This document shows, piece after piece, positions 24,908 through 35,616 of a stretch of DNA of 64,000 bases. The position numbers and the translations under genes are program-made. A model generated the notes under the pieces. It was not told the DNA's origin. It saw only the letters and a list, made by a program, of their open reading frames with translations, and searched no databases. Numbering within the stretch: position 1 is the stretch's first letter; each line of letters begins with the position of its first letter. The stretch comes from Chiridota heheva (taxonomy: Eukaryota > Echinodermata > Holothuroidea > Apodida > Chiridotidae). The DNA lies in contig JAIGNY010004470.1 of NCBI GenBank assembly GCA_020152595.1, positions 10,001 through 74,000 of the forward strand, given 5' to 3'.

Positions 24908-25874
24908 TTAAAGGGGCACTTTAGGTCTAGAGCGCCCTCTATTATCTTTTTTTTTTTGTATTGCTCCATTTGGTACTTTAATATGTCTACTATAACATGC
25001 CAATAACAAAATTATCAGATTTATTCTTTTTATTCCTATAAATTAACCTTATAAATGATTACTCATAATGTTATAATCAGGTTGCCATGGCAACGCATAT
25101 ATAAATAACACCAAAAAGCCAATCTATTGCCCATTTTAAAGCATATACCGTCCCAATTTCATCACACTACCTCTTTAATACCCTGCTGTATTGAAAACGG
25201 CTGGTGTTATTAGTCTTAGGTCCTTCTATTGACCTTTGATATGCTCTCTTTCTACTATTAATCTAAAATACATTGTGATATACATTCGTTTCCATGTCAA
25301 TTTGAGCTGAAACTTTAAACGCAATTTACTCACAACGACCAATTTTGGCTACAAATCACTAAACCTTTTAAAGTGTACACCCAACCAGCACAAAACTTTG
25401 CAGAAATGTAGCCTTTGAAAAGAGCTACAAAATGTATGTTTTATTTTTCCAATATCTCTTTCCAATTTAAAGTTATAACAAAACATAATCAATTTGTATG
25501 TATTGTATTGTTTTTTTGTTGCCATGGTAACACGATAATGGTTACTGCGGAAAAAAAACCATACACTTTTTTTACAAGACATCGGTTAAGCTGTATGCAA
25601 AGTAAGAACTATGTAGAACTAAAAATGTGGAGGTAGTAGCAATGTAATTGCAACCCATATTTTTTAACGCAAAAACGATTGTTTGACTTTTGGCCCTTGC
25701 TAATTTGCATATTAAGGTCAAGTTTAATTAAAAATGTAATGCTAATTTGTAGGCATTACCTCATACATTATAACCACCAAGTTTCATTCAGATACACATC
25801 AGAACACAGGAGATATATAAGGAAACAACATATTACAAAACAGAGTGCGCTCTAGACCTTAACTGCCCCCTTAA
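24908..25874. mobile_element. ~970-bp non-autonomous DNA transposon with 34-bp inverted repeats
   Basis: The left end CTTAAAGGGGCACTTTAGG, continuing TCTAGAGCGCCCTCT, matches the complement of the right end (25842-25875) at about 30 of 34 positions. TTAA is present at both extreme ends (24908-24911 and 25871-25874), which fits a TTAA-target superfamily. The interior contains short open frames without transposase resemblance. Confidence 0.8.
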
Positions 25875-26186
25875 GTTTGGAAATTTTGTCTGAATTTATT
25901 CAACCATTTGGCCTTCTAAAAAGTGTTTGTACATTTCAAACGAATCCAAGGTTTTCAAATCTGCCAGTGAATCTTGTAAATTTCCGTTGGCCACCGGGTA
26001 GTTGTTTTCAGGTCTTCTTTATTTTGATTAAACGGTATGGAAATTCATTTTCATTTTTATACTGAAGCTTGCAATTTTTGCCATGATATCGGCTAAAATT
26101 TGATCAAATTTCTGCTCATGATTATTTTGCTCTCATTATTTATTATGAATATTCCAAGGGCTTCCAGGGGCTTTTCCCCGATCCCA

Positions 26187-26364
26187 ATATAGCATAGCAT
26201 AGCAAGCTTTAAGGTCCCGAAAGCATCCAGTGCTGGACATTATATCAAGACGGCCACGGCCCTTGATAACCAGTTGTGAACTTACTGGTTGCAAACCCAC
26301 CTGGATACGAACCCGGGAAGTGCGGGTGAGAGTACAAAGTACTAACCACTACACTACGGAGGTC
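26187..26364 (-). mobile_element. tRNA-derived SINE, type 1 (minus-strand copy)
   Basis: Read on the minus strand it starts ACCTCCGTAGTGTAGTGG and carries the B box GGTTCGTATCC, one mismatch from consensus. It then has the core CACAACTGGTTATCAAGGGC and ends in (CTATG)n. It matches the copy at 18331 along its whole length with scattered substitutions. Direct repeats at its ends were not evident. Confidence 0.88.
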
Positions 26365-27039
26365 TCTGCTTCGTGACTTCGCTTTAAGTGCCACATCAAC
26401 ATATCAAAAAACATTAGTTCTTAGTAGCTCGAATAAGGAACAAACTTCAGACGGGTAAGTGATGGTGGGCCTATAGAGTTCACACATGTGATACTATGAT
26501 AGCAATGTTAATATCCGTACAAATGTCAATATCATTATTTCATGTAAGAACATCAGACTTTGACTTACAACACAGTTGAGAGGTCATCGTTTACCTTTTA
26601 ATATTGTTCCAATTGCTCACAATAAAAATGATCTGGACCCATGATCTCAACAAAAATAAACTGTCTCGACCTTAGTTCTATACCAGTACAGGTTATATTA
26701 TGTTTTTCGCGGAACCGCTTTCCATGGTGTCCAAGTAATCCCTCAAAATTGTATTGTCATAATTTTCAATATCAAAACAAATCTAAGTAATTGCAGAATA
26801 CTCATAGCCGGTTTCGTGGACTTTCATGAAATATAATGATGATAATAGATTTTGAAGAGATAATCCAAATCCAGGTCCCCTCAATTATCCCTGGTTCGGC
26901 AACACGGAGTGTTTAAAAGAAAAAATACAATCAAGTCCTCTCGAAACCCCTTGTTTTGGCTCCATTGCTCCGGGGAATGGTAAGAAATTACATTGGCGAA
27001 TATTTTGTAAATCCAGCAGACTTTTCCTGGTGTGGCTTC
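26365..27039. other. Intergenic stretch, no gene seen
   Basis: No recognisable feature beyond ordinary AT-rich sequence. Confidence 0.4.
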
Positions 27040-28042
27040 GGGCCGCGTCTTTTTTTTTCTGCATGCTCGAATTGCCATTACAGATTGTTTCAGCCAATCA
27101 TATACAAGAATGACATTGACGTAATTAAATATGAATATTTATATACAACATTAGTCCTATAACATAGGACTGTATACTATAGCCACAGCTCCTGCTATAG
27201 CCTGTATAGTATGTAATGTATGCATGGAGTACTCACTACGACTACGCACTCCGTCCAAAAAGGAAAATCGGGACTTAAAGAAAAATGTTCAAAAAAGATA
27301 AAACTCACCTACAACTTAAACAAGTCTATTTGGGCATGAACTCGTACTAGGCCTAGGCATACCTACAACTAGTGCGAATTATCTCACGCATATACAGCAG
27401 CTTGAAGATCTACGTATACAACGTGAGAAGTATCGCTATACAACTTTGATTTTTTGAAGTGATTATTCGCAGGGCAGCTCTGCGAATATCCACACAGTAT
27501 CTCAAGCCAGCACTGCGAATAAGGTTGGGGTTAAGGTTAGGTTTTAGGTTAGGGTATATGTTATCACTGCCCTGCGAATAAGCCCCACCTTGATTTTTAC
27601 ACACTAACCAAAAACTCCGTACCTACAACACGTGTCAAGGGAAGGTGTTAATGCAAGGAAAAATCGCTTAACTACTACTCTATAAATTATGTCTTAATTT
27701 TCATACAAGGAGCGAGTGTAAGAACTTCACTCAGAACACCATTTACCAAGATATTGTTAACTACTTCCTCGATATTCAAAGGAGGATTCGCTTGTAGCAC
27801 ATTTTAAATTGTGCCATATCTGTAGTGTCAGGTTTTTTCCATTGTTTTTCGGCAAAGTAATGTTATTCACTCGCGGTCATGGAATTACTAAGTCCCAAAT
27901 TATTTTGTCAGACGATATGTCATAAGTTGTATATGAATATTCTTATCTAATTACGTCATCGTCATTCTTGTATATGATTGGCTGAAAAAAATTGTAATGA
28001 AAATTCTGGTCTGCAGAAGAAAAAAAAAACGCCTCCGGGCCA
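27040..28042. repeat. Widely spaced inverted repeat (~105 bp arms)
   Basis: The stretch 27040-27149 and the reverse complement of 27926-28042 share, in order, a CGT-T(n)-CTGCA block, CAGCCAATCATATACAAGAA, TGAC(A/G)TTGACGTAATTA or its close variant, and ATATACAAC. Arms look about 80 percent alike and diverge sharply beyond ATATACAAC. They may be two opposite insertions of one repeat, or the arms of a foldback element enclosing 27150-27925. Confidence 0.7.
27463..27581. mobile_element. 119-bp MITE with perfect 15-bp inverted repeats
   Basis: TTATTCGCAGGGCAG at 27463-27477 is mirrored exactly by CTGCCCTGCGAATAA at 27567-27581. Inner phrases CTGCGAATA repeat the theme, and a GGTTAGGTTTTAGGTTAGGG stretch lies between. 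It sits inside the larger inverted-repeat pair. Confidence 0.75.
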
Positions 28043-28818
28043 CAGACGTTTTAAATGAAAATATCCAAATTGATTTTGAAATCAATACTACCATAGAAAG
28101 TTCAAAAATCGAACATTTGACACTTTTGAAGACTCCAAAAGGCTTTAAACATAACATTCCAGCCCTTTTTACTAACAAAATCAAATTAAAACGTCATAGT
28201 TAAATCCAGATTCCGTAGTTGACGTCAGTATTAAGCACCTCTGCTCTACTAAGTGCCCGTCAAACATGTCCAGCATTTTGTATGTAGACCCCTCTACCGT
28301 GCCTTAATCTATCCCCTTCTATCAGTCTATACATATTTCTAAACCAACTTCATTTGAAATGAAGTTAGCGCTTTACTTGATGGCCGTAGTATAAACATTT
28401 CTAGATTGGGTCCTGGGGGCAAAGAGAATTATATGGGGTATGTTCCCCCTTTTGGAGGAAATTGGCCTCTTGCCTTCTGCACATGCATTTTGAATACGAA
28501 GCCCCCCCCCCCCCCCCACACTCTCACCCACACACACACACACGCACAGGCACATACATTGTGAATGAGAATAATTATCCTGCTTACTATGAAGCACCCT
28601 CTCCATTTACCAACTTTTATTAGATTAAAAGTAGAATAAATGGGCAATGTATTTTTCTGGTAACAGATCAGCATCTTGACAATGGGCGAACCCCAGAACC
28701 ACCATTGTTAAGGTTGCCCATCATGCTGGCGTCAGCAAGGTGATTCAAATATTCATAACACTTACGAGCGGTCACCACCCACCCCCTCCCCCTCCCATTC
28801 ACCAAAGTACCATGGCGC
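28043..28818. other. Intergenic stretch with simple repeats
   Basis: Contains a C-run at about 28502-28517 followed by a (CA)n tract. No gene is supported. Confidence 0.45.
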
Positions 28819-29065
28819 TTACAAAGTAAAATAAAACAAAATGAAAACAATTAAAATAAGTGGGTCTTTAAGAGTTTTTTTAAATACTGTGGTGGATGGA
28901 GAAGTTCTCATGTGGGTGGGTAAAGTGTTCCAGGATCTGGATGCAAGTATTTCAAATCTGTTGTCACCTATGGCAGAATTGGATATGGGTATGTGAAGTC
29001 GGATGGAGTCATTACTCGATCTGAGTTCACGTGTGGGTTTCCTTATCTTGATCATATCCTCTAAA
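28819..29065 (-). mobile_element. LINE ORF2 C-terminal fragment
   Basis: On the minus strand the frame reads TRELRSSNDSIRLHIPISNS, then AIGDNRFEILASRSWNTLP and a closing FKKTLKDPL. This is the characteristic end of CR1/L2-type LINE reverse-transcriptase proteins: an R-S-x-N/D block, a G-D-R-x-F block, a W-N-x-L-P block and a final F-K-x-x-L-K. The upstream part of the frame is unrelated hydrophobic sequence, so the copy is 5'-truncated near 29065. Confidence 0.8.
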
Positions 29066-29577
29066 TACCAAAATACCAATACCAAATACCAATAGTAAAA
29101 CCACAATAGTAGAATAACTTTACCACCATTCACAGAACCTTTGAAATTTATTTTCTACATTTCTCATATCATCATAAAGATTCAATACGATTTCAAGAAT
29201 AGTCTACTGCCGAGAACAATGAAATAATTGGACTACGTCTGTATGAGTTAAGTCATTTTTTTTCTTTCAATTGTGGTCCGTGATTTGAACCCAGAAATTT
29301 AGAAAAGAGAAGTATTTTTGATGGGAATTTCTGTTATTTATATGATTTTCACTGGATGCGTATGTTGCCTCTACCTACTTATAGGCTTTACAATATGATG
29401 TTAGCTCAACTGAATCACTTCCAACATTAACTTATACCACACTTCATCACAAGCGACTCGGCTACTTTTCCTGCGTTGGAAAATTAGATGTTACATAGAA
29501 TATACTTTTCTTTTCTAGGTTTTGAAACAACACTGTGGATTTGATGAGATTGGACATAAAAATAGAAGGACTCAGTC
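29066..29577. other. Intergenic stretch, no gene seen
   Basis: No recognisable feature apart from a GTATTTGG-like short direct repeat near 29065-29095. Confidence 0.4.
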
Positions 29578-29780
29578 ATCAGACTCGGTCGCCAGTGCAC
29601 CACAACTGGTTATTAAAGGCTGTTGACATTGACTTGGTTGTCGATGTTATGTCTATCCGTACGTCGTACCTGTGTTCTCGTCCTAATCGTTTCGTGATAG
29701 CATTGTTACTATCATAACCGAATACGCAGGCGACGACCCCGTCATTGTAAGTGTGTGTTCACTCGTCGTCGTTGTCATCA
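29578..29780 (+). mobile_element. SINE type 2, copy lacking a recognisable tRNA head
   Basis: The body matches the copy at 30979-31258 from CCAGTGCACCACAACTGGTT onward, including GACTTGGTTGTCGATGTTAT, CGTACGTCGTACCTGTGTTC, the hairpin TGATAGCATTGTTACTATCA and AATACGCAGGCGACGACCCC. It ends near a CGTCGT tract. The tRNA-like head is absent or too diverged to recognise, so this copy is probably 5'-truncated. Confidence 0.8.
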
Positions 29781-30284
29781 GAATGTCATCGTTAGATGTT
29801 TTAAAAATGATTAGAACTTCTATGAATATATGTTACAAGTCTCATGTTACTTTGTGTAAAATCTGTTTAATGTTAAATTCCAGAAGTATGGGAAGGGCAT
29901 TAATGAAAACGCTGCAAATAATTGTCATCTTTTTTTTTACCTGAAGAGACAATACCTTCTGTTCTGATTGACTAGTGTGCAAACTATGGAGAACGCTTTC
30001 TAGTGTTAAAGAAGTGAGTTCTCATCTTTCCATATTGTTTTTAGCAAACACACCACGATAGTATTCATTATGTTGTCTGGAACAAAGCTTGTCACTTTAA
30101 AAGTTTTGACTTTAAAACGCTATTTTTAGAATGCTCTTCAATTCTGCTTATCACCAAACGTTTTTACCTTGTGTATATGCAGACTAGAGTCACTTGGAAT
30201 TAATTTAATCAAGTATGTATTAATAATTAATTAATTAATTAATAATTAATCTATTATACATATCATTTTATGGTATATTATGAA
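29781..30284. other. Intergenic stretch, no gene seen
   Basis: AT-rich, ending in an (AATT)n-like palindromic tract near 30215-30250 that borders the next SINE. Confidence 0.4.
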
Positions 30285-30560
30285 AAAGTAGCAGGTAGCT
30301 CAGTCAGCTGAACGTAGACTAAGATGCTTGAGATCCCAGGTTCGAGTCTCAACTGCGAGTTAACCAGTGAGGTTTTCCACAGATATGCAGAACGATATAC
30401 GATGAAATAAGGTGCAGAGGTTCGTCTTCTGCATTAAACCTTTCCGACCTTTGGGGAAAAGTTGCTAAAGGTTTGGTGGTCCCGGATGGGACGTAAAGCC
30501 GTCAGTCCCGATTGTAGGAGTCTCCCTGCCTGGTTTACTGATCATATCTCGAAAAGATTA
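30285..30560 (+). mobile_element. tRNA-derived SINE, type 3
   Basis: The head carries a clear A box, TAGCTCAGTCAGC, near 30296 and a B box, GGTTCGAGTCT, about 40 bp later. A body of ~190 bp follows, containing GGTGGTCCCGGATGGGACGT and AGTCTCCCTGCC. The body does not match types 1 and 2. The head alone could suggest a tRNA gene, but the acceptor stem does not pair well, so a SINE is the better reading. Confidence 0.65.
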
Positions 30561-30978
30561 GGGTGTTAACCAGGTGTAAATTCTTCCACTCCCCATCCAA
30601 ACTGCAAATTGCTTTGATTTACACTAAAAACAAGTCAAAGGTGACATACGTGTGCTTTCCCTGGCATGTGAATTTAAGTATATATATTACAAATATAAAA
30701 TCGGAAGAACGTTGAAATACACCTTATTGTCATGTCGGAGATGTAAGATTAGGAGAATATCAAAGTAATCAACAATTTTGATTTATTACTATTTCATGTT
30801 CTACAATGTATTTTATTGCTTCAATAACTACGCAAAACATTTGGAACCCTTCTCTGCTTTCTGGACGCTGGCAATATTGTTCGAGCTGTATTTTGATATA
30901 AGCATACTCATTCATACCTGTGCCTAATGTAAAGTATAAATCGGCACTGGCACCATGACTACTAACTATAAATAGAGC
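30561..30978. other. Intergenic stretch, no gene seen
   Basis: No recognisable feature. Confidence 0.4.
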
Positions 30979-31258
30979 ATCTCTTGTTCGTGTAGCGGTT
31001 ATCATACATGTCTACAGACCACGAGGCCCTGGGTTCAAGCCTGGGTTGGGTAGACCAGCCAGTGCACCACAACTGGTTATCAAAGGCCGTGAACATTGAC
31101 TTGGTTGTCGATGTTATGTCTGTCCGTACGTCGTACCTGTGTTCTCGTCCGGGTCGTAATAAGCGTTTCATGATAGCATTGTTACTATCATAACCGAATA
31201 CGCAGGCGACGACCCCGTCATTGTAATTGTGTGTTCACTCGTCGTCGTCGTCGTCGGT
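30979..31258 (+). mobile_element. SINE type 2 with tRNA head
   Basis: The head has an A-box-like TCGTGTAGCGG near 30989 and a B-box-like GGTTCAAGCCT near 31033. The core CACAACTGGTTATCAAAGGC followed by CGTG is shared with SINE type 1. The type-specific body and a (CGT)n end match the copy at 29578. Confidence 0.82.
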
Positions 31259-33569
31259 TTTGCACTCAAATCTAAAATTGACTGACAGCATGCATTCAAT
31301 TCAACCAGCAGCAACAAACCGCTTTGCAAAGCAAGCGCACAACAGTCTGACAGTGTTCTTCCGGCCTTTACAATCTTTATCGCAAACATAAATTATCGAT
31401 AGTTTTACCTACATAACCTTGATAGTGATCTGATTTAAATTAAAATTAACCTTGATATTATCAACAAAGAATTTAGAACTTTGAACAGCTGGATGACGGA
31501 ACTATACCGCAGAGGTAATCAAAGTGTTTGATAATCATGAATTCATGCATCCCACGTGTTGCATTAATGGAAAAGAACCACTGAACAATAGTTGATCGTA
31601 GGACATGTCTTATACAGCGTACACTGTAATCATAAAATCTCGAGGACTTATCGTTATGATGAATGCTGAAGACTGTTGCATAGTTTATTTTATCTACTCT
31701 TTGAATAGTTTGATAATGATGATATATTAATCCATTAAAAACCCTGTTCTATTTCGGGGGTGTGAGAGTAGCATGAAATTTTCCATTGCCAGAGTCACGA
31801 TTGCTACTATCTAAGAGCTTCCACAGCTCTTCGCAATACTATCTTCCATCATGTTCCGCAAAAATGAGCAATTTAATCTTCTTTTTTTTTTTTTTTCCCA
31901 AATATGATCTACCTTTTTCCAACTTTCCCAATTATTTTTTTTTCCTCCAGAATTTTGTACAATCATGCAACATAAAATGTCTGGATAAGAAGCATTAAAA
32001 TATCACTTACAATTATAAAACTTTCATTTTTTGAAACCAGAAGGAAAATAATTATCGCTCGCCCATACGTCATCTAATCGTTCATATGTGGAGCGCCAAG
32101 AAACCATTTGACTATAGAACGAACTGTTGAATTCTTGTAACATAGAATCACAAACTTCCTAAGTTGTACTATATTGTGCATTTTGAAGTGGTCAAATAGT
32201 GAAGACTATTTTCTTTGCTGCGCCGCTAGGTTTATTTTCACTATGAACAATCTCTTGATGGTTGTTGTGCTAATTGTAAATCGAAAAAGCCAATGTGGCT
32301 TACCAAATGTTGTGGATCAAGAGTTTTCTCAATGAGTGGGGAGGCAATATTTGCATCTCATGTTTCGAATTTTCGTATGAAATGACAAAAAGAATGCGAT
32401 CCACGGAGTTTAATATATACATATATAACAGGTTTTTATACCGCGTCATTTCATGAAGACCACAGCGCCACCTGTAAAGTTCACCGGCAGCCAGACGAGT
32501 CGGTGCACAGGAACTTGGGCTTGACTGGGACAGGATGGGAAGAACACCGCCATTCACGCTTCTCTTACTGGGAACACGGCAAGGGGTAACTGTCCCCGTC
32601 GGGATAGAAATTTCAGGTGCATTCAGGTATAGCCACCACATCCCTTACAAAAGTGTTCCTAGCAAACACTCAGGCATTTTAACTGTACAATTCTTCATTT
32701 TTCTATTGATAAAACAAAGTAAGATGTGACTGCACCAGCTTCATGCGCATACTGTATCGATGCGTTATTGTGCCATTTATTCGCCTAGGACGTCATCAAT
32801 TTCAATACATTACAACGTCAACGTCAATACATTAGAACGGTTCATACGCCACTGGTGTGTGAACATGCGCATACGTCCACTCCGTGGTTCATGCCGGATT
32901 TATTGAACAAGTGAATCCCGCCCTTATTCGAATCGATTAAGATTCATTGCTATATAATGCTGTAATTTAGCGCATATCATTGTGAGGTCACGGGTGTGTA
33001 GTTTCACTTTGAAAGTGTATTGGTGAGTGTTAAGATGGATGGTCTTACTTCCTGACAAGTAATACAAGAGCACGGTTACATACACCAATACACCCACGGT
33101 CACGCATATACACAAAATATCTTCCATCTTGACCCAATGTCACAAACTTAAGGTCATTCACATATATATTATGGGGGTCATCATATGATACCCCCCTATT
33201 CGTCCCACATCACCCTCTGGTATTAAGATTGTAGTGCACATGACCTGGAAATTAGGGTCATTTATGTGCAACAGTGCAAAGGCACTAAACAATACATTCC
33301 CATCCTTATATATTGCATATATGAGTGATGAGATGATAAGAGTAATACAATTAATAATGTTTTTTTTTATCATAATTTGCCCGCCACGAGTCCCTGCGAT
33401 TCTGTCCTCTTTTTTTATTTTATATAATGGCTGGTTACTTACACAACCATATACGTCAAACTATTGCCAATCTAGAAATTAGGCGTCATAGAAGACAACA
33501 AATTCTGCATAAAAGTCATAAACCATGATTTATGACACTTCTTACAGTTTTTAGTTCACCAGATTAGGC
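31259..33569. other. Intergenic stretch, no gene seen
   Basis: Contains a T-run near 31882-31897. The segment 32440-32640 is less AT-rich and open on both strands, but I recognise no protein in it. The stretch includes the 3' flank of the receptor gene. Confidence 0.4.
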
Positions 33570-34403
33570 TTAACTATCACCATAGTCAGATCCCTTATAC
33601 CTCTTGCTTACAAAATTATTCATCTGCAAGAACTTGATAAAATTCTTTCGAAAACCAACATTTGTGAATGCGTATATAAATGGATTGACGGTAGCATTGC
33701 ACCAGGAAAGGTAAGAAACCACTTCCCAAACGGTACTGGAGACGCATTCGTTTGGAAAACAGATTGATCTTTTAATGGCAGCAATATGGAATGGCATCCA
33801 ACAACATATGAAAACAAACACTAAAATTGACAGTGTAACTGCTGCTTTCCTGTGACGTTTCAATTCATTATGCTTCTTGCTGTTTATGCTGAGAGTTTTC
33901 AATCGTTTGCTTACACCAGATACATTTATTGGGATATGTATTCCAGATATAACTTTTAAATAGGACTTTATTGTTTCTGGCCTAGGATGATTCTCTTCAT
34001 TTTCAAAACTCTCTGCTTCCAGGCTATCCTGACAGGGTGTGATCGAACCGTCGCCATGCATATGTAATTTAGAATCCTCTTCAACAACTTCCAAATTTTC
34101 ATATTTTGTAATGTTTCCTTTTTCGGGCAATTGTGAACTAAGCTGTACAACTTCAGTTTTGTTACTTACATCAAGGTTTCTCGTAAAATCATAACTCATT
34201 AAAACAGGGTTGCTTTCCTTATTGGCATTATCAGAGAATACAACACTATTTATTGATTCAAACGCTGTTTCTCTCATATCTGCAAGATTGTTAATTTCTA
34301 AAGACCGAATCATATGGCAACATTTTAATGATGCCCTACAAAAGTGCTGGCAATCCCTACCTTGTAATTGAGCACAATTAGCATTGCTTGTCTCTTTACA
34401 ACA
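33570..34403 (-). CDS. Aminergic-type GPCR, C-terminal part (end of loop 3, TM6, TM7, tail)
   Basis: This minus-strand frame is open from 34403 to the stop at 33570, with its first ATG at 34313. Counting from that ATG, residues 1-150 are hydrophilic third-loop sequence. TM6 spans about 157-180 and has the CWxPF motif (W172, P174). TM7 spans about 193-216 and has the NPxxY motif (N210, P211, Y214). Helix 8 starts FRKNF, and the tail is short. Cysteines at 185 and 190 could form an ECL3 bond. It belongs with 34867-35616 (TM1-5) as one receptor of class A, which signals through G proteins at the plasma membrane. The break between this part and the middle loop segment lies somewhere in 34328-34440. 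It is either a frameshift or a very short intron. Confidence 0.85.
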   Translation of the reverse strand, partial: CCKETSNANCAQLQGRDCQHFCRASLKCCHMIRSLEINNLADMRETAFESINSVVFSDNANKESNPVLMSYDFTRNLDVSNKTEVVQLSSQLPEKGNITKYENLEVVEEDSKLHMHGDGSITPCQDSLEAESFENEENHPRPETIKSYLKVISGIHIPINVSGVSKRLKTLSINSKKHNELKRHRKAAVTLSILVFVFICCWMPFHIAAIKRSICFPNECVSSTVWEVVSYLSWCNATVNPFIYAFTNVGFRKNFIKFLQMNNFVSKRYKGSDYGDS

Positions 34404-34436
34404 CTATTCTGTTCGAGCTGTCGGATCCTGATATTT

Positions 34437-34880
34437 TCAGCTGAACATTTTTTTGTCAATCGTCTCCGCACTGGAGTTAACAAAATTAGCAGCTTCAGTT
34501 GTCTTAAATTCACTGAAACTTGCATCTCCCAGCTTTGCAGACTCATCTGTCATTATCTCATTGATGAAAAACAAAGGTGAAATATCATTGACAGTTGCTG
34601 TGCATGCTTGAGATGTTTTCGCGTGATTACTACTTTCCTTTCGAGAGGAAGCATCTTCCTTTAATTCTTTCAAGTCATTGCGGTTATATTCGTGTTCTAT
34701 TGATTCGACCAGCTTGCGCCCGTAAATTGAATCAGCAACATTCAAAACATCATTTGTAACGTTGCCTCCTTTTGATTGCTCACACTGTCGATGTGGCAAT
34801 GTGGGATTAACGCTTTGTTTGTCCAACTCATATTTTTTCGATGAAATCCACCCAAATATTCCACTTTTAGCTTCCCTTTT
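34437..34880 (-). CDS. Aminergic-type GPCR, middle of third intracellular loop
   Basis: A minus-strand frame without stops from about 34880 to the stop at 34437 encodes roughly 145 polar, Ser/Glu/Lys-rich residues. It contains KLVESIEHEYNRNDLKELKE and ends near DKKMFS. It has no in-frame ATG of its own at the start, so it is not a separate gene. Its length and composition suit the long third loop of H3-like or muscarinic-like receptors. It joins TM1-5 only if one base is skipped near the T5/C3 run at 34874-34881. Its own stop follows directly after a T7 run (34448-34454), which suggests an indel there. Confidence 0.6.
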   Translation of the reverse strand, partial: KREAKSGIFGWISSKKYELDKQSVNPTLPHRQCEQSKGGNVTNDVLNVADSIYGRKLVESIEHEYNRNDLKELKEDASSRKESSNHAKTSQACTATVNDISPLFFINEIMTDESAKLGDASFSEFKTTEAANFVNSSAETIDKKMFS

Positions 34881-35616
34881 TAGAACGCTGTAGTCGTTTC
34901 AAACGTTTTTTGATGTCCAAATAAATGTTAGCATTCAAAACTAGCAGTAAAATAAAAGGTAGAAAAAAATTAGTAGCTAGTTCTGATAACGTGAAAAATA
35001 ATGTGTCAACAATTTCGAATTCACAATCGACACTATAATCCACAGGATTAGATTTCAACATCGGGCCGACAGCAAACGCAATCACAGAGTAATAAATTAA
35101 TGGCACAGCCCAACAAATTGCCAATTGTATTTTCACCTTTTTGAATGATTGGAAACTTTTGTATTTAAGCCCTTTCGTAATCAACAGATATCGATCTAAG
35201 CTAATAAGTACAACCGTGTAGGTGACAACTAATGACAAAACGTAATCAAACAGCAGCCACACTTTGCACGTATATTCACCAAACACCCAATCACCATCGG
35301 TTATCCACCAAGCTGTGTTCACCGGAAATATTACTACCCCAATCACCAAACCAGCTAAACACAAATTCAGAATAAATGTATTGCCAACAACTGAACGGAT
35401 TTTGGCATCTTTAACGTAAGCAGCAATTGTCATTGCATTTCCAGTGACTGTGATCAGTGTTAGAAGTATATTACTAACAATGATTATAATCAACTTGCTG
35501 TTCATCGCTGTCCCATCATCAACAGTGAAGTTTGAAGAGGAACTGTAGTCGTACGAAGCACTCATTTTCTTTCCACCTGTCTGCCGTCTAAAGATGATGG
35601 AACGAACACCATTCAA
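34867..35616 (-). CDS. Aminergic-type GPCR, TM1-TM5 part
   Basis: This encodes the N-terminal half of a class A (rhodopsin-like) GPCR, probably an amine receptor most like histamine H3/H4 or muscarinic types. The ATG at 35616 gives 249 residues. A second ATG at 35565 (MSASYD) is an equally good start, and an N-F-T glycosylation site follows it. Visible landmarks are N60 (1.50), C117 with C198 for the extracellular disulfide, D124 exactly 17 residues before D141-R142-Y143 (amine-binding D3.32 and the DRY motif), W169 (4.50) and P220 (5.50). At position 2.50 the conserved aspartate is replaced by G89, in NLCLAGL. The frame stops at 34867 soon after TM5. The loop and TM6-7 follow in other frames (34437-34880, 33570-34403). 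Frame breaks lie only in the loop. No introns are needed in the TM regions. Confidence 0.9.
   Translation of the reverse strand: MNGVRSIIFRRQTGGKKMSASYDYSSSSNFTVDDGTAMNSKLIIIIVSNILLTLITVTGNAMTIAAYVKDAKIRSVVGNTFILNLCLAGLVIGVVIFPVNTAWWITDGDWVFGEYTCKVWLLFDYVLSLVVTYTVVLISLDRYLLITKGLKYKSFQSFKKVKIQLAICWAVPLIYYSVIAFAVGPMLKSNPVDYSVDCEFEIVDTLFFTLSELATNFFLPFILLLVLNANIYLDIKKRLKRLQRSKKGS

Noticed and set aside
27520-27556. Telomere-like GGTTAGG runs
   Set aside because: Only a few imperfect units inside a 119-bp MITE; not a telomeric tract.
30285-30365. Possible functional tRNA gene
   Set aside because: A and B boxes are good, but the acceptor stem does not pair convincingly and a SINE-like body follows. 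A covariance-model search would settle it.
32300-32641. 113-codon minus-strand open frame in a GC-richer patch
   Set aside because: No recognisable protein motif, and the opposite strand is also open. It may be an exon, but nothing supports it.
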